DNA from: DATKEH01 sp035546355
GTDB taxonomy: Bacteria > Acidobacteriota > Thermoanaerobaculia > Multivoradales > JAIOJS01
DNA: 29,190 bases
Reading direction: 5' to 3'
Assembly (NCBI GenBank): GCA_035546355.1
Contig: DATKEH010000139.1
Coordinates: forward strand, 1 to 29,190
The position numbers were made by a program, and so were the translations under genes. This document shows positions 1 through 6,884 of the stretch, piece after piece (within the stretch, counting starts at the first letter, position 1; every line of letters starts with the position of its first letter). The notes beneath the pieces were generated by a model that saw nothing but the letters and a program-made list of their open reading frames with translations, did not search any database and was not told the origin of the DNA.

Positions 1-136
1 CGCCCTCGAGCTGGTGCTGGGGGTCGAGCAGGAGTTCGGGGTCAAGATCGAAGACGAGGAGATGGGCGCCCAGGCCCTCGCCTCGGTGGACACCCTGGCC
101 GAGTTCGTGACTGCCAAGCGGGCCGCCGAAGGCTGA
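1..136 (+). CDS. Acyl carrier protein, C-terminal part (5' end outside window)
   Basis: The frame is open from the window edge and ends with TGA at 134-136, giving the last 44 residues of a small acidic protein. The visible part has the helix II to helix IV pattern of an acyl carrier protein: ALELVLGVEQEFGVKI, an acidic stretch (EDEEMG), then SVDTLAEFV. In this family the phosphopantetheine-bearing serine sits in a DSL motif just before the ELV helix, so it would lie just left of the window and cannot be confirmed. The protein would carry acyl chains as thioesters in the cytoplasm. The next gene is a FabZ-like dehydratase, which supports a fatty-acid or polyene-type synthesis cluster extending to the left. 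It could equally be a dedicated ACP for a secondary lipid rather than the housekeeping AcpP. Confidence 0.8.
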   Translation, partial: ALELVLGVEQEFGVKIEDEEMGAQALASVDTLAEFVTAKRAAEG

Positions 137-182
137 TCGCGCGCGTCGCGCGCGCCCGCCGTTTCCGACCGCAAAGCCAGCC

Positions 183-563
183 TTGCTCCCGCACCTCTTC
201 CCCTTTCGCTTCGTCGAGCCTGCCGACGGGACTCCCCGCCTGCGGCCGAGCGCATCCTCCTGGGCCTGCCGCCCCGGTGGGGCGTGGCCCTCCCTGCTGC
301 CGGTCGAGGCGTTGGCGCAGGCGGCCTTGATGGCGCTGCAGCGGCAGGAGAGCTGGGGAGCGGGGGAGGCGCGCCCGGCGCGCGGCGTGCTGGCGGGCAT
401 CGACGGGCTCGAGCTGCAGCGCCCGCCGAGGGCGGGGGAACGGCTCGAGGCGGGAGCCGAGCTCCTCGGCCGGTATGGCACGATGGTCAAGGCGCGCGTG
501 TGGCTGGAGCGCGAAGGCCAGCGCATCGCCGAGGGAGAGCTGCTGCTGGCGCTGACCGACTGA
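183..563 (+). CDS. FabZ/ApeP-like hotdog 3-hydroxyacyl-ACP dehydratase
   Basis: This is a 126-residue protein beginning at a TTG codon, with no better upstream start in frame. The first residues, LPHLFPFRFVEPADG, match the FabZ signature LPHRxPFLLVDRV, including the catalytic histidine. A second block near residues 41-54, LPVEALAQAALMAL, matches the central hotdog helix, where FabZ proteins carry the active-site acidic residue (E43 here). Such enzymes dehydrate 3-hydroxyacyl-ACP to enoyl-ACP in the cytoplasm. The length is a little below the roughly 145 residues of housekeeping FabZ, as in short ApeP-type dehydratases of aryl-polyene or related lipid clusters. It lies 46 bp after the ACP gene, so the two are probably co-transcribed. 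No Shine-Dalgarno sequence is visible. The fold is fairly sure; the exact pathway is inference. Confidence 0.68.
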   Translation: MLPHLFPFRFVEPADGTPRLRPSASSWACRPGGAWPSLLPVEALAQAALMALQRQESWGAGEARPARGVLAGIDGLELQRPPRAGERLEAGAELLGRYGTMVKARVWLEREGQRIAEGELLLALTD

Positions 564-590
564 AGAGAGTAGGGGAGAGGGGGCGGGCGT

Positions 591-677
<87 letters not shown>

Positions 678-695
678 GCGCCCGGCGGACGACGG

Positions 696-724
696 ATTGT
701 ACAGAAGGGGGGACGAGGTGTCAA
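696..724 (-). promoter_or_regulatory. Sigma70-type promoter of tRNA-Leu
   Basis: On the minus strand TTGACA (719-724) is followed by a 17-bp spacer and TACAAT (696-701). Both boxes are near perfect. Transcription should start about 12 nt before the mature tRNA 5' end at 677. The -35 box overlaps the proposed GTG start of rnr (718-720) on the other strand, so polymerase here could interfere with rnr transcription. Confidence 0.85.
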
Positions 725-2817
725 ACCGCGGAAGAGGGGGGTCCCACGAGGGGATCCTCGAGCCGCTGGAGGGGGGAGACGGGCTGGTGCGGACCAGCGA
801 TAGGCGGCCCCCGTTCCTGGTGCCGCGGCGCGACCTGCACGGCGCCATCGCCGGCGACCTGGTGCGGGTGGAGGCACGGTCGCGGCGGCCCAGCGCTCCC
901 GGTGCCCTGCCGCGAGCGGCGGTGGTGGCCGTGCTGGAGCGCCGGCACGACACGCTCGTGGGCTCGGTCGAGCGGGACGACGAGGGCCGGTGGTGGCTCC
1001 TACCGTTCGCTTCCAAGGTGCCGCTGACGGTCGAGCTCACCGCTGGCGTGGAAGGGACGGGGCACGGCGAGTTCGTGGTCGCGCGGCTCGATCGGCGGGG
1101 ACGCGACGCCGGGGTGGCGACGGGCAGGGTGGTGGAGCGGCTCGGCCCTGTCGAGCGGCCGGGTGTCGACGTGCTAGTGGTGCTGCGCCACTTCGGCATC
1201 CCCGAAGAGTGGCCGCAGCGGGTTCTCCTCGAGGCGGCGGCCCTGCCGGCCGATCCCGCTGCGGCCGACATCGCCGAGCGCGAGGACCTGCGCCAGCAGG
1301 TTACGGTGACGATCGACGGGGCATCGGCTCGCGACTTCGACGACGCCATCTCGGTCGAGCGGGTGTCGTCCCGACTCTTCAGGGTCGGCGTGCACATCGC
1401 CGACGTCTCCCACTACGTACCGCCCGGTGGCGGCCTCGATGGCGAGGCCTACCGGCGCGGAACGAGCGTCTACTACCCCGAGCGCGCCATCCCCATGCTG
1501 CCGGAGCGGCTGTCGACCGAGCTCTGCTCGCTGCGCCCCGGGGTTCCGCGGCTCGCCGTCTCGGTGTTCCTCGACGTCGACCGACAGGGCCGCGTCCAGG
1601 CGCGACGCTTCGCCACCACCGTCATCCGCAGCCACCGCCGCCTTACCTACGACGAAGTGCGGCGCGTGCTCGAGGAGCCCCGTGCCGGCGACGAGCGGGA
1701 GTACGGGCCGGTGTTGGCGATGCTGCGCCAGGCGCGAGAGGTGATGCAGGCCCTGCACCTGAGGCGGACGGAGCGGGGCTCGCTCGACTTCGACCTCCCC
1801 GAAGGGGACGTGGAGCTCGACACCGACGGCTACGTGGTGGGCATCCGCCCGGGTCAACGTCACGTGGCGCACCGGCTGATCGAAGAGCTGATGATCGCGG
1901 CCAACGAGGCGGTGGCCGAGGAGCTCCTCGAGCGCCAGCAGCCGGCCCTGTTCCGGGTGCACCACCCGCCCGACCCGGAGAGGGTGGACGAGCTACGGAC
2001 GCTGCTCCGCCCGTTCGGCATCGATCTGCCCGAGTCGAGCGAGCCGCCCGAGCCGGGCGCGCTCCAGGACGTCCTGCGGCGGGTCGAAGGGCGCCCCGAG
2101 GAACCCTTCGTGGCGGCGGTGGTGCTGCGCTCGCAGCAGCGGGCGATCTACCACCCCGACAGCGCCGGCCACTACGCCCTCGCCAGCGAGCACTACCTGC
2201 ACTTCACCTCGCCCATCCGGCGCTACCCCGACCTGGTGGCGCACCGGCAACTCAAGGCCCTCCTCGCCGAAGGCCAGGCCGCGAAGGGCGTCGGAGGCCG
2301 CGGCCGCCGGCGCGATCTCGGGCCGCTCGATCCGGCGCCGCCGTTGGCGCAGCGCCTACCCGAGATGGCCGAGCACACCAGCGCCACCGAACGGCGCGCC
2401 GAGCAGTCCGAGCGCGAGCTGCTGCAGTGGAAGAAGGTGCGATTCCTCGCCGACCGCGTCGGGGATCGCTTCGCCGGCCGCATCACCGGCGTCCAGCCGT
2501 TCGGGCTGTTCGTGCAGCTCACCGAGCTCTTCGTCGACGGCCTGGTGCCGGTGGCCACCCTGGGCGACGACTACTTCGTCCACGATCCGGCCGGGCATCG
2601 GCTGGTAGGCTCGCGCAGCGGGCGCAGCTTCCGTCTCGCCCAGGAGGTCGAGGTGGAGCTGGTCGGCGTCTCGACGCGTCACCGCAGCCTCGACCTCCAG
2701 GTGGTGGCCACGGAGCGGGACGGGACGAGGGAGAGCGGGCGGGAGCAGCGGCGGGCGGAGGCGGGTCCAAAGAAGGGGAGACGGCGCCCCGCGGGTCGCG
2801 GAAGGAGGAGACGATGA
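718..2817 (+). CDS. rnr: Ribonuclease R (RNB-family 3'-5' exoribonuclease)
   Basis: This 699-residue protein has the order of an RNase R: an N-terminal OB/cold-shock-like segment (about residues 7-110), the RNB catalytic core, an S1 domain (about 584-665) and a strongly basic arginine-rich tail. The catalytic loop IDGASARDFDDA (199-210) keeps the aspartates that bind metal in RNase II/R enzymes, and HIADVSHYV and SPIRRYPDL are family hallmarks. It would degrade structured RNA processively in the cytoplasm. I chose GTG 718 because a GGGGGGA ribosome-binding site lies just upstream and earlier in-frame starts run through the tRNA-Leu gene. At about 700 residues it is shorter than E. coli RNase R (about 810), mainly at the N terminus. 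It ends in an ATGA overlap with the next gene, which suggests translational coupling. Confidence 0.93.
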   Translation: MSNRGRGGSHEGILEPLEGGDGLVRTSDRRPPFLVPRRDLHGAIAGDLVRVEARSRRPSAPGALPRAAVVAVLERRHDTLVGSVERDDEGRWWLLPFASKVPLTVELTAGVEGTGHGEFVVARLDRRGRDAGVATGRVVERLGPVERPGVDVLVVLRHFGIPEEWPQRVLLEAAALPADPAAADIAEREDLRQQVTVTIDGASARDFDDAISVERVSSRLFRVGVHIADVSHYVPPGGGLDGEAYRRGTSVYYPERAIPMLPERLSTELCSLRPGVPRLAVSVFLDVDRQGRVQARRFATTVIRSHRRLTYDEVRRVLEEPRAGDEREYGPVLAMLRQAREVMQALHLRRTERGSLDFDLPEGDVELDTDGYVVGIRPGQRHVAHRLIEELMIAANEAVAEELLERQQPALFRVHHPPDPERVDELRTLLRPFGIDLPESSEPPEPGALQDVLRRVEGRPEEPFVAAVVLRSQQRAIYHPDSAGHYALASEHYLHFTSPIRRYPDLVAHRQLKALLAEGQAAKGVGGRGRRRDLGPLDPAPPLAQRLPEMAEHTSATERRAEQSERELLQWKKVRFLADRVGDRFAGRITGVQPFGLFVQLTELFVDGLVPVATLGDDYFVHDPAGHRLVGSRSGRSFRLAQEVEVELVGVSTRHRSLDLQVVATERDGTRESGREQRRAEAGPKKGRRRPAGRGRRRR

Positions 2818-3323
2818 GCCGGGGAACGATCTGTGCGTGCCGGTCCCTGCTGGCGGCCGGAATCGTGATGACGCTGCCGCTGGCCGGCTGCACCGGCGAG
2901 CCGCGGGCGACCGAGGCGCCGGCGAGCGCCACCGAACGCGAGGAGATCCGACAGGCTCTGGAGCGCTACCTGCCGGTGCTGGCCGAGGCGTACGCGAGCG
3001 GCAACGTCGAGCTGCTGCGGCCCTACGCCGTCGAGCGGGTGCTGGCGCAGGTCCAGAAGCGCGTCGCCGACCTGCTGGCGCAGGGGCTCGTCGCCGCGCC
3101 CCAGTTCGAGAGTCTCGAGATCGAAGAGCTGACCACCTGGGGCAACGACTTCGCGATGGTCACCACGCTCGAGACCTGGGACGTCACCTACCGCAGCAGC
3201 GGCTCGGGCACCGTGGTGTCGTCGCGCCCCGGCAGCCGCAGCCGGGTGCGCTACCAGCTCAAGAAGGTCGATGAGCGCTGGACCGTATTCCATCGCGAGC
3301 TCAAGCAGGAGTTGGACGAATAG
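2814..3323 (+). CDS. Small lipoprotein with an NTF2/ARC6-IMS-like domain
   Basis: The protein has 169 residues and begins at an ATG that overlaps the rnr stop (ATGA), preceded by a clear GGAGGAG site. The N terminus is a lipoprotein signal ending in the lipobox LAGC (Cys26), so the mature protein should be membrane-anchored, most likely facing the periplasm. After a short linker comes one helical and beta-rich domain, with a pattern such as RYLPVLAEAYASGNVELL followed by strands and a final VDERWTVFHREL. This resembles NTF2/SnoaL-like or ARC6-type IMS domains, which often bind ligands or act as scaffolds. The position between rnr and der is not informative about function. The lipoprotein call is well supported; the domain family is an inference from pattern only. 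Confidence 0.75.
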   Translation: MSRGTICACRSLLAAGIVMTLPLAGCTGEPRATEAPASATEREEIRQALERYLPVLAEAYASGNVELLRPYAVERVLAQVQKRVADLLAQGLVAAPQFESLEIEELTTWGNDFAMVTTLETWDVTYRSSGSGTVVSSRPGSRSRVRYQLKKVDERWTVFHRELKQELDE

Positions 3324-3347
3324 ACGAAGGCCGGCGCATCGCTCTGC

Positions 3348-4634
3348 ATGCCCACCGTCTCCATCATCGGCCGGCCGAACGTCGGCAAGTCGACCCTGTT
3401 CAACCGCCTGGTGGGGCGGCGACGCGCCATCGTCCACGACCTGCCCGGGGTCACCCGCGACCGCATCGTCGGCGAGGCGGACGTCGGCATCGACCATCGC
3501 CTGCAGTTGGTCGACACCGGCGGCCTCGCTCCCGACGCGGCCCTGGGCCTCAACGAGCAGGTGCTGCTGGCGGTGGAAGAGAGCGACCTGCTGCTGCTGG
3601 TGGTCGACGGCAAGGAAGGCCTGACCAGCGCCGACCGCGCCGTGTGGGAGCAGCTGCGGCGCTACGACAAGCCGACGCAGCTGGTGGTGAACAAGGCCGA
3701 CACCCGCCACGCGCGCGAGGGCTACGGCGAGTTCTACGCCCTCGGCATCCCGACCGTCCACCTGGTGTCGGCGGAGCACGGCGCGGGCGTCGAGGACCTG
3801 CGGGAGGCGCTGTCGCGAGCCCTGCCGGAGTCGCTGCCGCGGCGCGCCGAGGCGCCGGCGGTGGCCATCGTCGGCCGACCGAACGTCGGCAAGTCGTCGC
3901 TGCTCAATCGCATCGTCGGCGAGCCACGGGTGCTAGTGTCGCCCGAGCCCGGCACCACCCGCGACCCGATCGACACCCTGATCCGCCGCCACGGCAAGGA
4001 CTACCTGCTCATCGACACCGCCGGGATCCGGCGCCGCAGCCGGGTATCCGGCACGCCGGAGGAGCTGGCGGTGATGATGGCGCGGCGCCAGCTCGAGCGC
4101 GCCGACGTCGCCCTCCTCGTCCTCGACGCCGCCGCCGGCGTGACGACCGGGGATCTCTCCATCGCCGGCACCGCCTGGGAGCTGGGGCGCGGGGTGGTGG
4201 TGGCGGTGAACAAGTGGGACCTGCTCGACGACGATCGGCGGCAGCATCTCGAGCGCGGCTGGGAGCGCCTCGAGCAGCTCCTCGCCGCGCCCCGGCGGGT
4301 CAACGTCTCGGCGGCGACCGGCCGGGGCGTGGGGCGGATCTTCGGCCCCCTCGACGAGACGCTGGCCGCCTTCCGCCGCCAGTTCGGCACCGGGGAGGTC
4401 AACCGCCTCTTCGAGCAGGCGGTGACGGAGCATCAGCCGCCCTCGCTCCAGGGACGGCCCTGGAAACTGTTCTACGCCACCCAGGTGGCGACCGGCCCGC
4501 CTACGTTCATGCTCTTCGCCAACCGCCCCCTGCCGCGCCATCACGCCTACCGGCGCTATCTGGAGAACCGGCTCCGGCAGACCCTCGGGCTGGAGGGCGT
4601 GCCGGTGCGGCTGGTGGTGCGCAAGCGCCAGTAG
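3348..4634 (+). CDS. der: Ribosome-assembly GTPase Der (EngA)
   Basis: This 428-residue protein has two tandem GTPase domains and a C-terminal KH-like domain, the arrangement unique to Der. Domain 1 shows GRPNVGKS (8-15), PGVTRD, DTGG and NKAD (115-118). Domain 2 shows GRPNVGKSS (179-187), PGTTRD, DTAG and NKWD (288-291). The KH-like domain occupies about 350-428. Der acts in the cytoplasm in late assembly of the 50S ribosomal subunit and is essential in most bacteria. Length and motifs are typical. ATG 3348 places the first P-loop at residue 8, as usual. It lies 24 bp after the lipoprotein gene, with only a weak and distant GAAGG as ribosome-binding site, so it is probably read from the same transcript. 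Confidence 0.97.
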   Translation: MPTVSIIGRPNVGKSTLFNRLVGRRRAIVHDLPGVTRDRIVGEADVGIDHRLQLVDTGGLAPDAALGLNEQVLLAVEESDLLLLVVDGKEGLTSADRAVWEQLRRYDKPTQLVVNKADTRHAREGYGEFYALGIPTVHLVSAEHGAGVEDLREALSRALPESLPRRAEAPAVAIVGRPNVGKSSLLNRIVGEPRVLVSPEPGTTRDPIDTLIRRHGKDYLLIDTAGIRRRSRVSGTPEELAVMMARRQLERADVALLVLDAAAGVTTGDLSIAGTAWELGRGVVVAVNKWDLLDDDRRQHLERGWERLEQLLAAPRRVNVSAATGRGVGRIFGPLDETLAAFRRQFGTGEVNRLFEQAVTEHQPPSLQGRPWKLFYATQVATGPPTFMLFANRPLPRHHAYRRYLENRLRQTLGLEGVPVRLVVRKRQ

Positions 4635-4719
4635 GGGGCGAAGCGAGGAGCGGGGTTCCGCGAGCCCCTCTCATGTGATACGTTAAAGGGAGATTCTCGC
4701 GACCGGCGAGGGAGGGCGA

Positions 4720-5040
4720 TTGGCGGACAAGGGCAAGGCGGGGAAGACGAAGGCTTTCCTGGTCGACAAGGTCTATCAGCGGCACGGAGCCCTCACCAAG
4801 CAGGAGGCGGCGGAGGTGGTGGACGCGATCTTCCGCACCGTCAAGGCCTCCCTGGTCGACGGCAAACCGGTGCGCATCCAGAATTTCGGGGTCTTCGAGG
4901 TGGTCGACCGGGCGGGACGCGCGGGTGTCGACCCCAGCAGCGGAAACCGCATCTACATCCCTCCCCACAAGGGCCTGCAGTTCCGCCCCTCCCGGCAGCT
5001 CAAAGAGACCATCGTCCGGTCCCGCAAGCGCCGCGAGTAG
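4720..5040 (+). CDS. ihfA: HU/IHF-family DNA-bending protein, IHF-alpha-like
   Basis: A TTG start at 4720 follows a good GGAGGG site and gives 106 residues. The body matches the HU/IHF fold: helices LVDKVYQRHGALTKQEAAEVVDAIF, the GKPVRIQNFGVFEV strand region, a DNA-binding arm and the closing helix LKETIVRSRKR. The arm reads DPSSGNRIYIPPHKGLQF. It keeps the intercalating proline position of the family but departs from the canonical GRNPxTGE, and PSRQLK replaces the usual PGKxLK. The N terminus carries a lysine-rich extension. It would bend DNA as a nucleoid protein. The order ihfA, MerR-like gene, tRNA-Pro is a familiar one in several Gram-negative phyla, which favours an IHF-alpha assignment over HU. 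A possible extended -10 (TGATACGTT) lies near 4676-4684, with no convincing -35. Confidence 0.85.
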   Translation: MADKGKAGKTKAFLVDKVYQRHGALTKQEAAEVVDAIFRTVKASLVDGKPVRIQNFGVFEVVDRAGRAGVDPSSGNRIYIPPHKGLQFRPSRQLKETIVRSRKRRE

Positions 5041-5056
5041 CGACCCGCTCTGAGCC

Positions 5057-5506
5057 GTGGCGAAGAAGCTCTTCTACCGTATCGGCGAGGCGTGCAAGCA
5101 GCTGGGGATCCAGCCCTACGTCCTGCGTTACTGGGAGACCGAGTTCCCGGTCCTCAACCCCAAGAAGAGCAAGGCGGGGCAGCGCGTCTACTCCGGGGAG
5201 GAGCTGCGGCTCATCCAGCGCATCAAGGAGCTGCTCTACGAGGAGGGCTACACCATCGCCGGCGCGAAGAAGAAGCTCGAGTCGGAGCTGGCGGGCGGCG
5301 GCGGCACGGCGTCGCCGGAGGAGCCCGAGGACGGGGCGGCGGAAGAGGAGCCGGACCCGCTGGGGGGAACGGAGGGAGAGGCCGACGACGACGCCGGACC
5401 CGCCCTTGACAGCTCGCCGGAAAAGCGGGTACAACAGCTCGAGGAAGGGCTGCGCGAGGCCCTGCGGGAGGCCCGGGGAATCCTGGAGCTTCTCGACTCG
5501 CCCTGA
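5057..5506 (+). CDS. MerR-family transcriptional regulator
   Basis: A GTG start 16 bp after the IHF-like gene gives 149 residues. The N-terminal half is a MerR winged helix-turn-helix: YRIGEACKQLGIQPYVLRYWE, then the wing around SKAGQRVYSGEE, then IQRIKELLYEEGYTIAGAKKKL. There is no cysteine set for metal or oxidant sensing. The C-terminal part is a low-complexity acidic stretch (about 75-120) followed by a short predicted coiled coil (KRVQQLEEGLREALREARGILELL). This is the general MerR-like protein usually found behind ihfA and before tRNA-Pro; its targets are unknown. A promoter-like sequence inside its 3' end (5406-5435) probably serves the tRNA downstream. Confidence 0.88.
   Translation: MAKKLFYRIGEACKQLGIQPYVLRYWETEFPVLNPKKSKAGQRVYSGEELRLIQRIKELLYEEGYTIAGAKKKLESELAGGGGTASPEEPEDGAAEEEPDPLGGTEGEADDDAGPALDSSPEKRVQQLEEGLREALREARGILELLDSP
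5406..5435 (+). promoter_or_regulatory. Candidate promoter for tRNA-Pro inside the MerR gene
   Basis: TTGACA (5406-5411), an 18-bp spacer and TACAAC (5430-5435) lie within the coding sequence of the regulator. A start near 5442 would give a precursor with about 76 nt before the tRNA at 5518. The -35 is a perfect consensus; the -10 matches four of six positions. Confidence 0.55.
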
Positions 5507-5517
5507 CCTTCCCGACT

Positions 5518-5594
5518 CGGGACGTGGCGCAGCCTGGTAGCGTACCTGAATGGGGTTCAGGTGGTCCCCGGTTCGAATCCGGGCGTCCCGACCA
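5518..5594 (+). tRNA. tRNA-Pro, anticodon GGG
   Basis: The acceptor stem CGGGACG (5518-5524) pairs with CGTCCCG (5584-5590), followed by an encoded ACCA. The anticodon stem CCTGA/TCAGG encloses the loop ATGGGGT, giving anticodon GGG, which reads CCC and CCU proline codons. The D arm AGCCTGGTAG and T arm CCGGTTCGAATCCGG are intact. The length is 77 nt including CCA. Confidence 0.97.
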
Positions 5595-6305
5595 AGACCT
5601 ACGACGACCGGCTCCCTCCTCTGGCTCCTGGTCACGCCGCTGCTGCCGTGGCTGGTCCTGGCGCCGGGGGGGCAGTGGCTGCTTCCCCTGGTCGCCCCCT
5701 CGACTCTCTATGGCGCCTTCGCGCAGCGGGTGCGGGAAGGCCGATATGGGGCCGCCTGGGGTCTCGGCATGGCCTGGGCGGGGCTGCTCAGCGCCGGCGT
5801 CGTGCTGCTGGTCTACGCCGCGCCGGAGGCGGCGCGACAGGGGATCTTGCACGGTGAAGCCTACCGGCAGGAGATGTTCGGCTGGATCCTCACCGGCCAC
5901 GGCAAGGAGGTGACGCCGGCGGCGTTCGTGCCCGAGCACCTCCTCCACCTGGGGGCGTTCGTGCTCCTCGCGTGGGCCAGCGGCGGCTACCTCGGCCTGG
6001 TGCTCGGCGCTCTGCTGATGGGCTACATGAGCTACTTCGTCGGCGCGTTCGGCGCCGCCAGCGGGGCGCCGGTGGCCGGCGCCGCAGCCGCCTGGGTGCC
6101 CTGGTCGGTGGTGCGAGTGGCGGCGTTCGTCCTGCTGGGCACCCTGTTCGCCCGGCCCCTGTTGGTGCGGCGGCGATGGCCGTTCGGCCGCAGGGAGTTG
6201 CGGCTGATGGCCCTCGCCGCGGCCGGCATCGGCGGCGACCTGGCGCTCAAGACCCTGTCGGCCCCGGCCTATGGCCGCTTTCTCGCCACCCTGCTGGGGC
6301 CGTGA
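5550..6305 (+). CDS. Conserved-looking integral membrane protein of unknown function
   Basis: The frame encodes up to 251 residues with about five or six hydrophobic segments, for example LLWLLVTPLLPWLVLAP, WAGLLSAGVVLLVYA, HLGAFVLLAWA, YLGLVLGALLMGYMSYFVG, VVRVAAFVLLGTLF and a C-terminal MALAAAGIGG. I do not recognise a family. The start is uncertain. The only ATG before the first hydrophobic segment (5550) lies inside the tRNA-Pro anticodon loop. The next conventional in-frame starts, GTG 5730 and ATG 5769, would remove that first segment. A CTG start soon after the tRNA end is possible. The gene appears to depend on readthrough from the tRNA. A periplasmic-looking loop around residues 90-130 contains EAYRQEMFGWILTGHGKEV. 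Function cannot be inferred from its neighbours. Confidence 0.6.
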   Translation: MGFRWSPVRIRASRPRPTTTGSLLWLLVTPLLPWLVLAPGGQWLLPLVAPSTLYGAFAQRVREGRYGAAWGLGMAWAGLLSAGVVLLVYAAPEAARQGILHGEAYRQEMFGWILTGHGKEVTPAAFVPEHLLHLGAFVLLAWASGGYLGLVLGALLMGYMSYFVGAFGAASGAPVAGAAAAWVPWSVVRVAAFVLLGTLFARPLLVRRRWPFGRRELRLMALAAAGIGGDLALKTLSAPAYGRFLATLLGP

Positions 6306-6308
6306 GCC

Positions 6309-6340
6309 CATGCGGCGTCGGCCTCATGCGGCGTCGGCCT
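6309..6340 (+). repeat. Perfect 16-bp tandem duplication
   Basis: The sequence CATGCGGCGTCGGCCT occurs twice head-to-tail (6309-6324 and 6325-6340) without mismatch. It begins just after the stop of the membrane-protein gene and ends four bases before the -35 box of the ribH promoter. It may be a recent slippage product, or paired binding sites for a regulator. Confidence 0.9.
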
Positions 6341-6343
6341 GCG

Positions 6344-6372
6344 TTGACGCCCCCCGGGGGGCTCCCTATACT
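6344..6372 (+). promoter_or_regulatory. Sigma70-type promoter of the ribH-nusB-lptE operon
   Basis: TTGACG (6344-6349), a 17-bp spacer and TATACT (6367-6372) lie just upstream of an AAGGAGGA ribosome-binding site (6383-6390) and the ribH ATG. The expected start near 6379 leaves a leader of about 14 nt, so there is no room for an FMN riboswitch. The spacer is itself a G/C dyad (CCCCCCGGGGGG). Confidence 0.85.
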
Positions 6373-6392
6373 GGCCGCGGCGAAGGAGGACC

Positions 6393-6884
6393 ATGGGCGG
6401 CATCCGGGTCATCGAAGGGGCGTTGCGGGCCGACGGGCGCCGCTGGGGGGTGGTGGCCTCGCGCTTCAACGCCAGCCTGGTGGCCGCCCTCGTCGACGGG
6501 GCCGTGGACTGCCTGTTGCGTCACGGAGCGGCGAGCGAAGACCTGCGGCTGGTGCGGGTGCCCGGAGCCTGGGAGATTCCGGCCGCCCTCGACGCCATGG
6601 CTGCGGGCGGCGGCTGCGACGGGCTCGTTGCGCTCGGCGTGGTGATCCGCGGCGAGACCCCGCACTTCGACTTCATCTGCGGCCAGGCTAGCCGCGGCAT
6701 CGCCGAGGTCTCGGCGCGCCACCGCATCGCGGTCGGGTTCGGCCTGCTCACCTGCGACACAGCCGAACAGGCGGCAGCCCGCGCCGGCGGCAAGGCCGGC
6801 AACAAAGGGTGGGACGCGGCGCTGGCGGCGATCGAGATGGCCGACCTGCTGTCCCGGCTCGGGAGCGGCGGCGACGAGCCGTGA
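6393..6884 (+). CDS. ribH: 6,7-dimethyl-8-ribityllumazine synthase
   Basis: The protein has 163 residues, the normal size for lumazine synthase. It condenses 5-amino-6-ribitylaminouracil with 3,4-dihydroxy-2-butanone 4-phosphate, the penultimate step of riboflavin synthesis, in the cytoplasm. Characteristic motifs are SRFN (23-26), VPGAWEIP (56-63), the strand and loop ALGVVIRGETPHFD with the catalytic His91, and GLLTCDT followed by ARAGGKAGNKG near the phosphate-binding C-terminal region. A strong AAGGAGGA site precedes the ATG. It is first in a four-gene operon and overlaps nusB by GTGA, the classic ribH-nusB pair. No other riboflavin genes are in the window. Confidence 0.97.
   Translation: MGGIRVIEGALRADGRRWGVVASRFNASLVAALVDGAVDCLLRHGAASEDLRLVRVPGAWEIPAALDAMAAGGGCDGLVALGVVIRGETPHFDFICGQASRGIAEVSARHRIAVGFGLLTCDTAEQAAARAGGKAGNKGWDAALAAIEMADLLSRLGSGGDEP

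Noticed and set aside
990..2813. Second frame on the plus strand within rnr that leads into the small lipoprotein
   Set aside because: Only the part from 2814 is real. The rest is an arginine/alanine-rich shadow of rnr.
6373..6392. FMN riboswitch upstream of ribH
   Set aside because: The predicted leader is about 14 nt, too short for any riboswitch.
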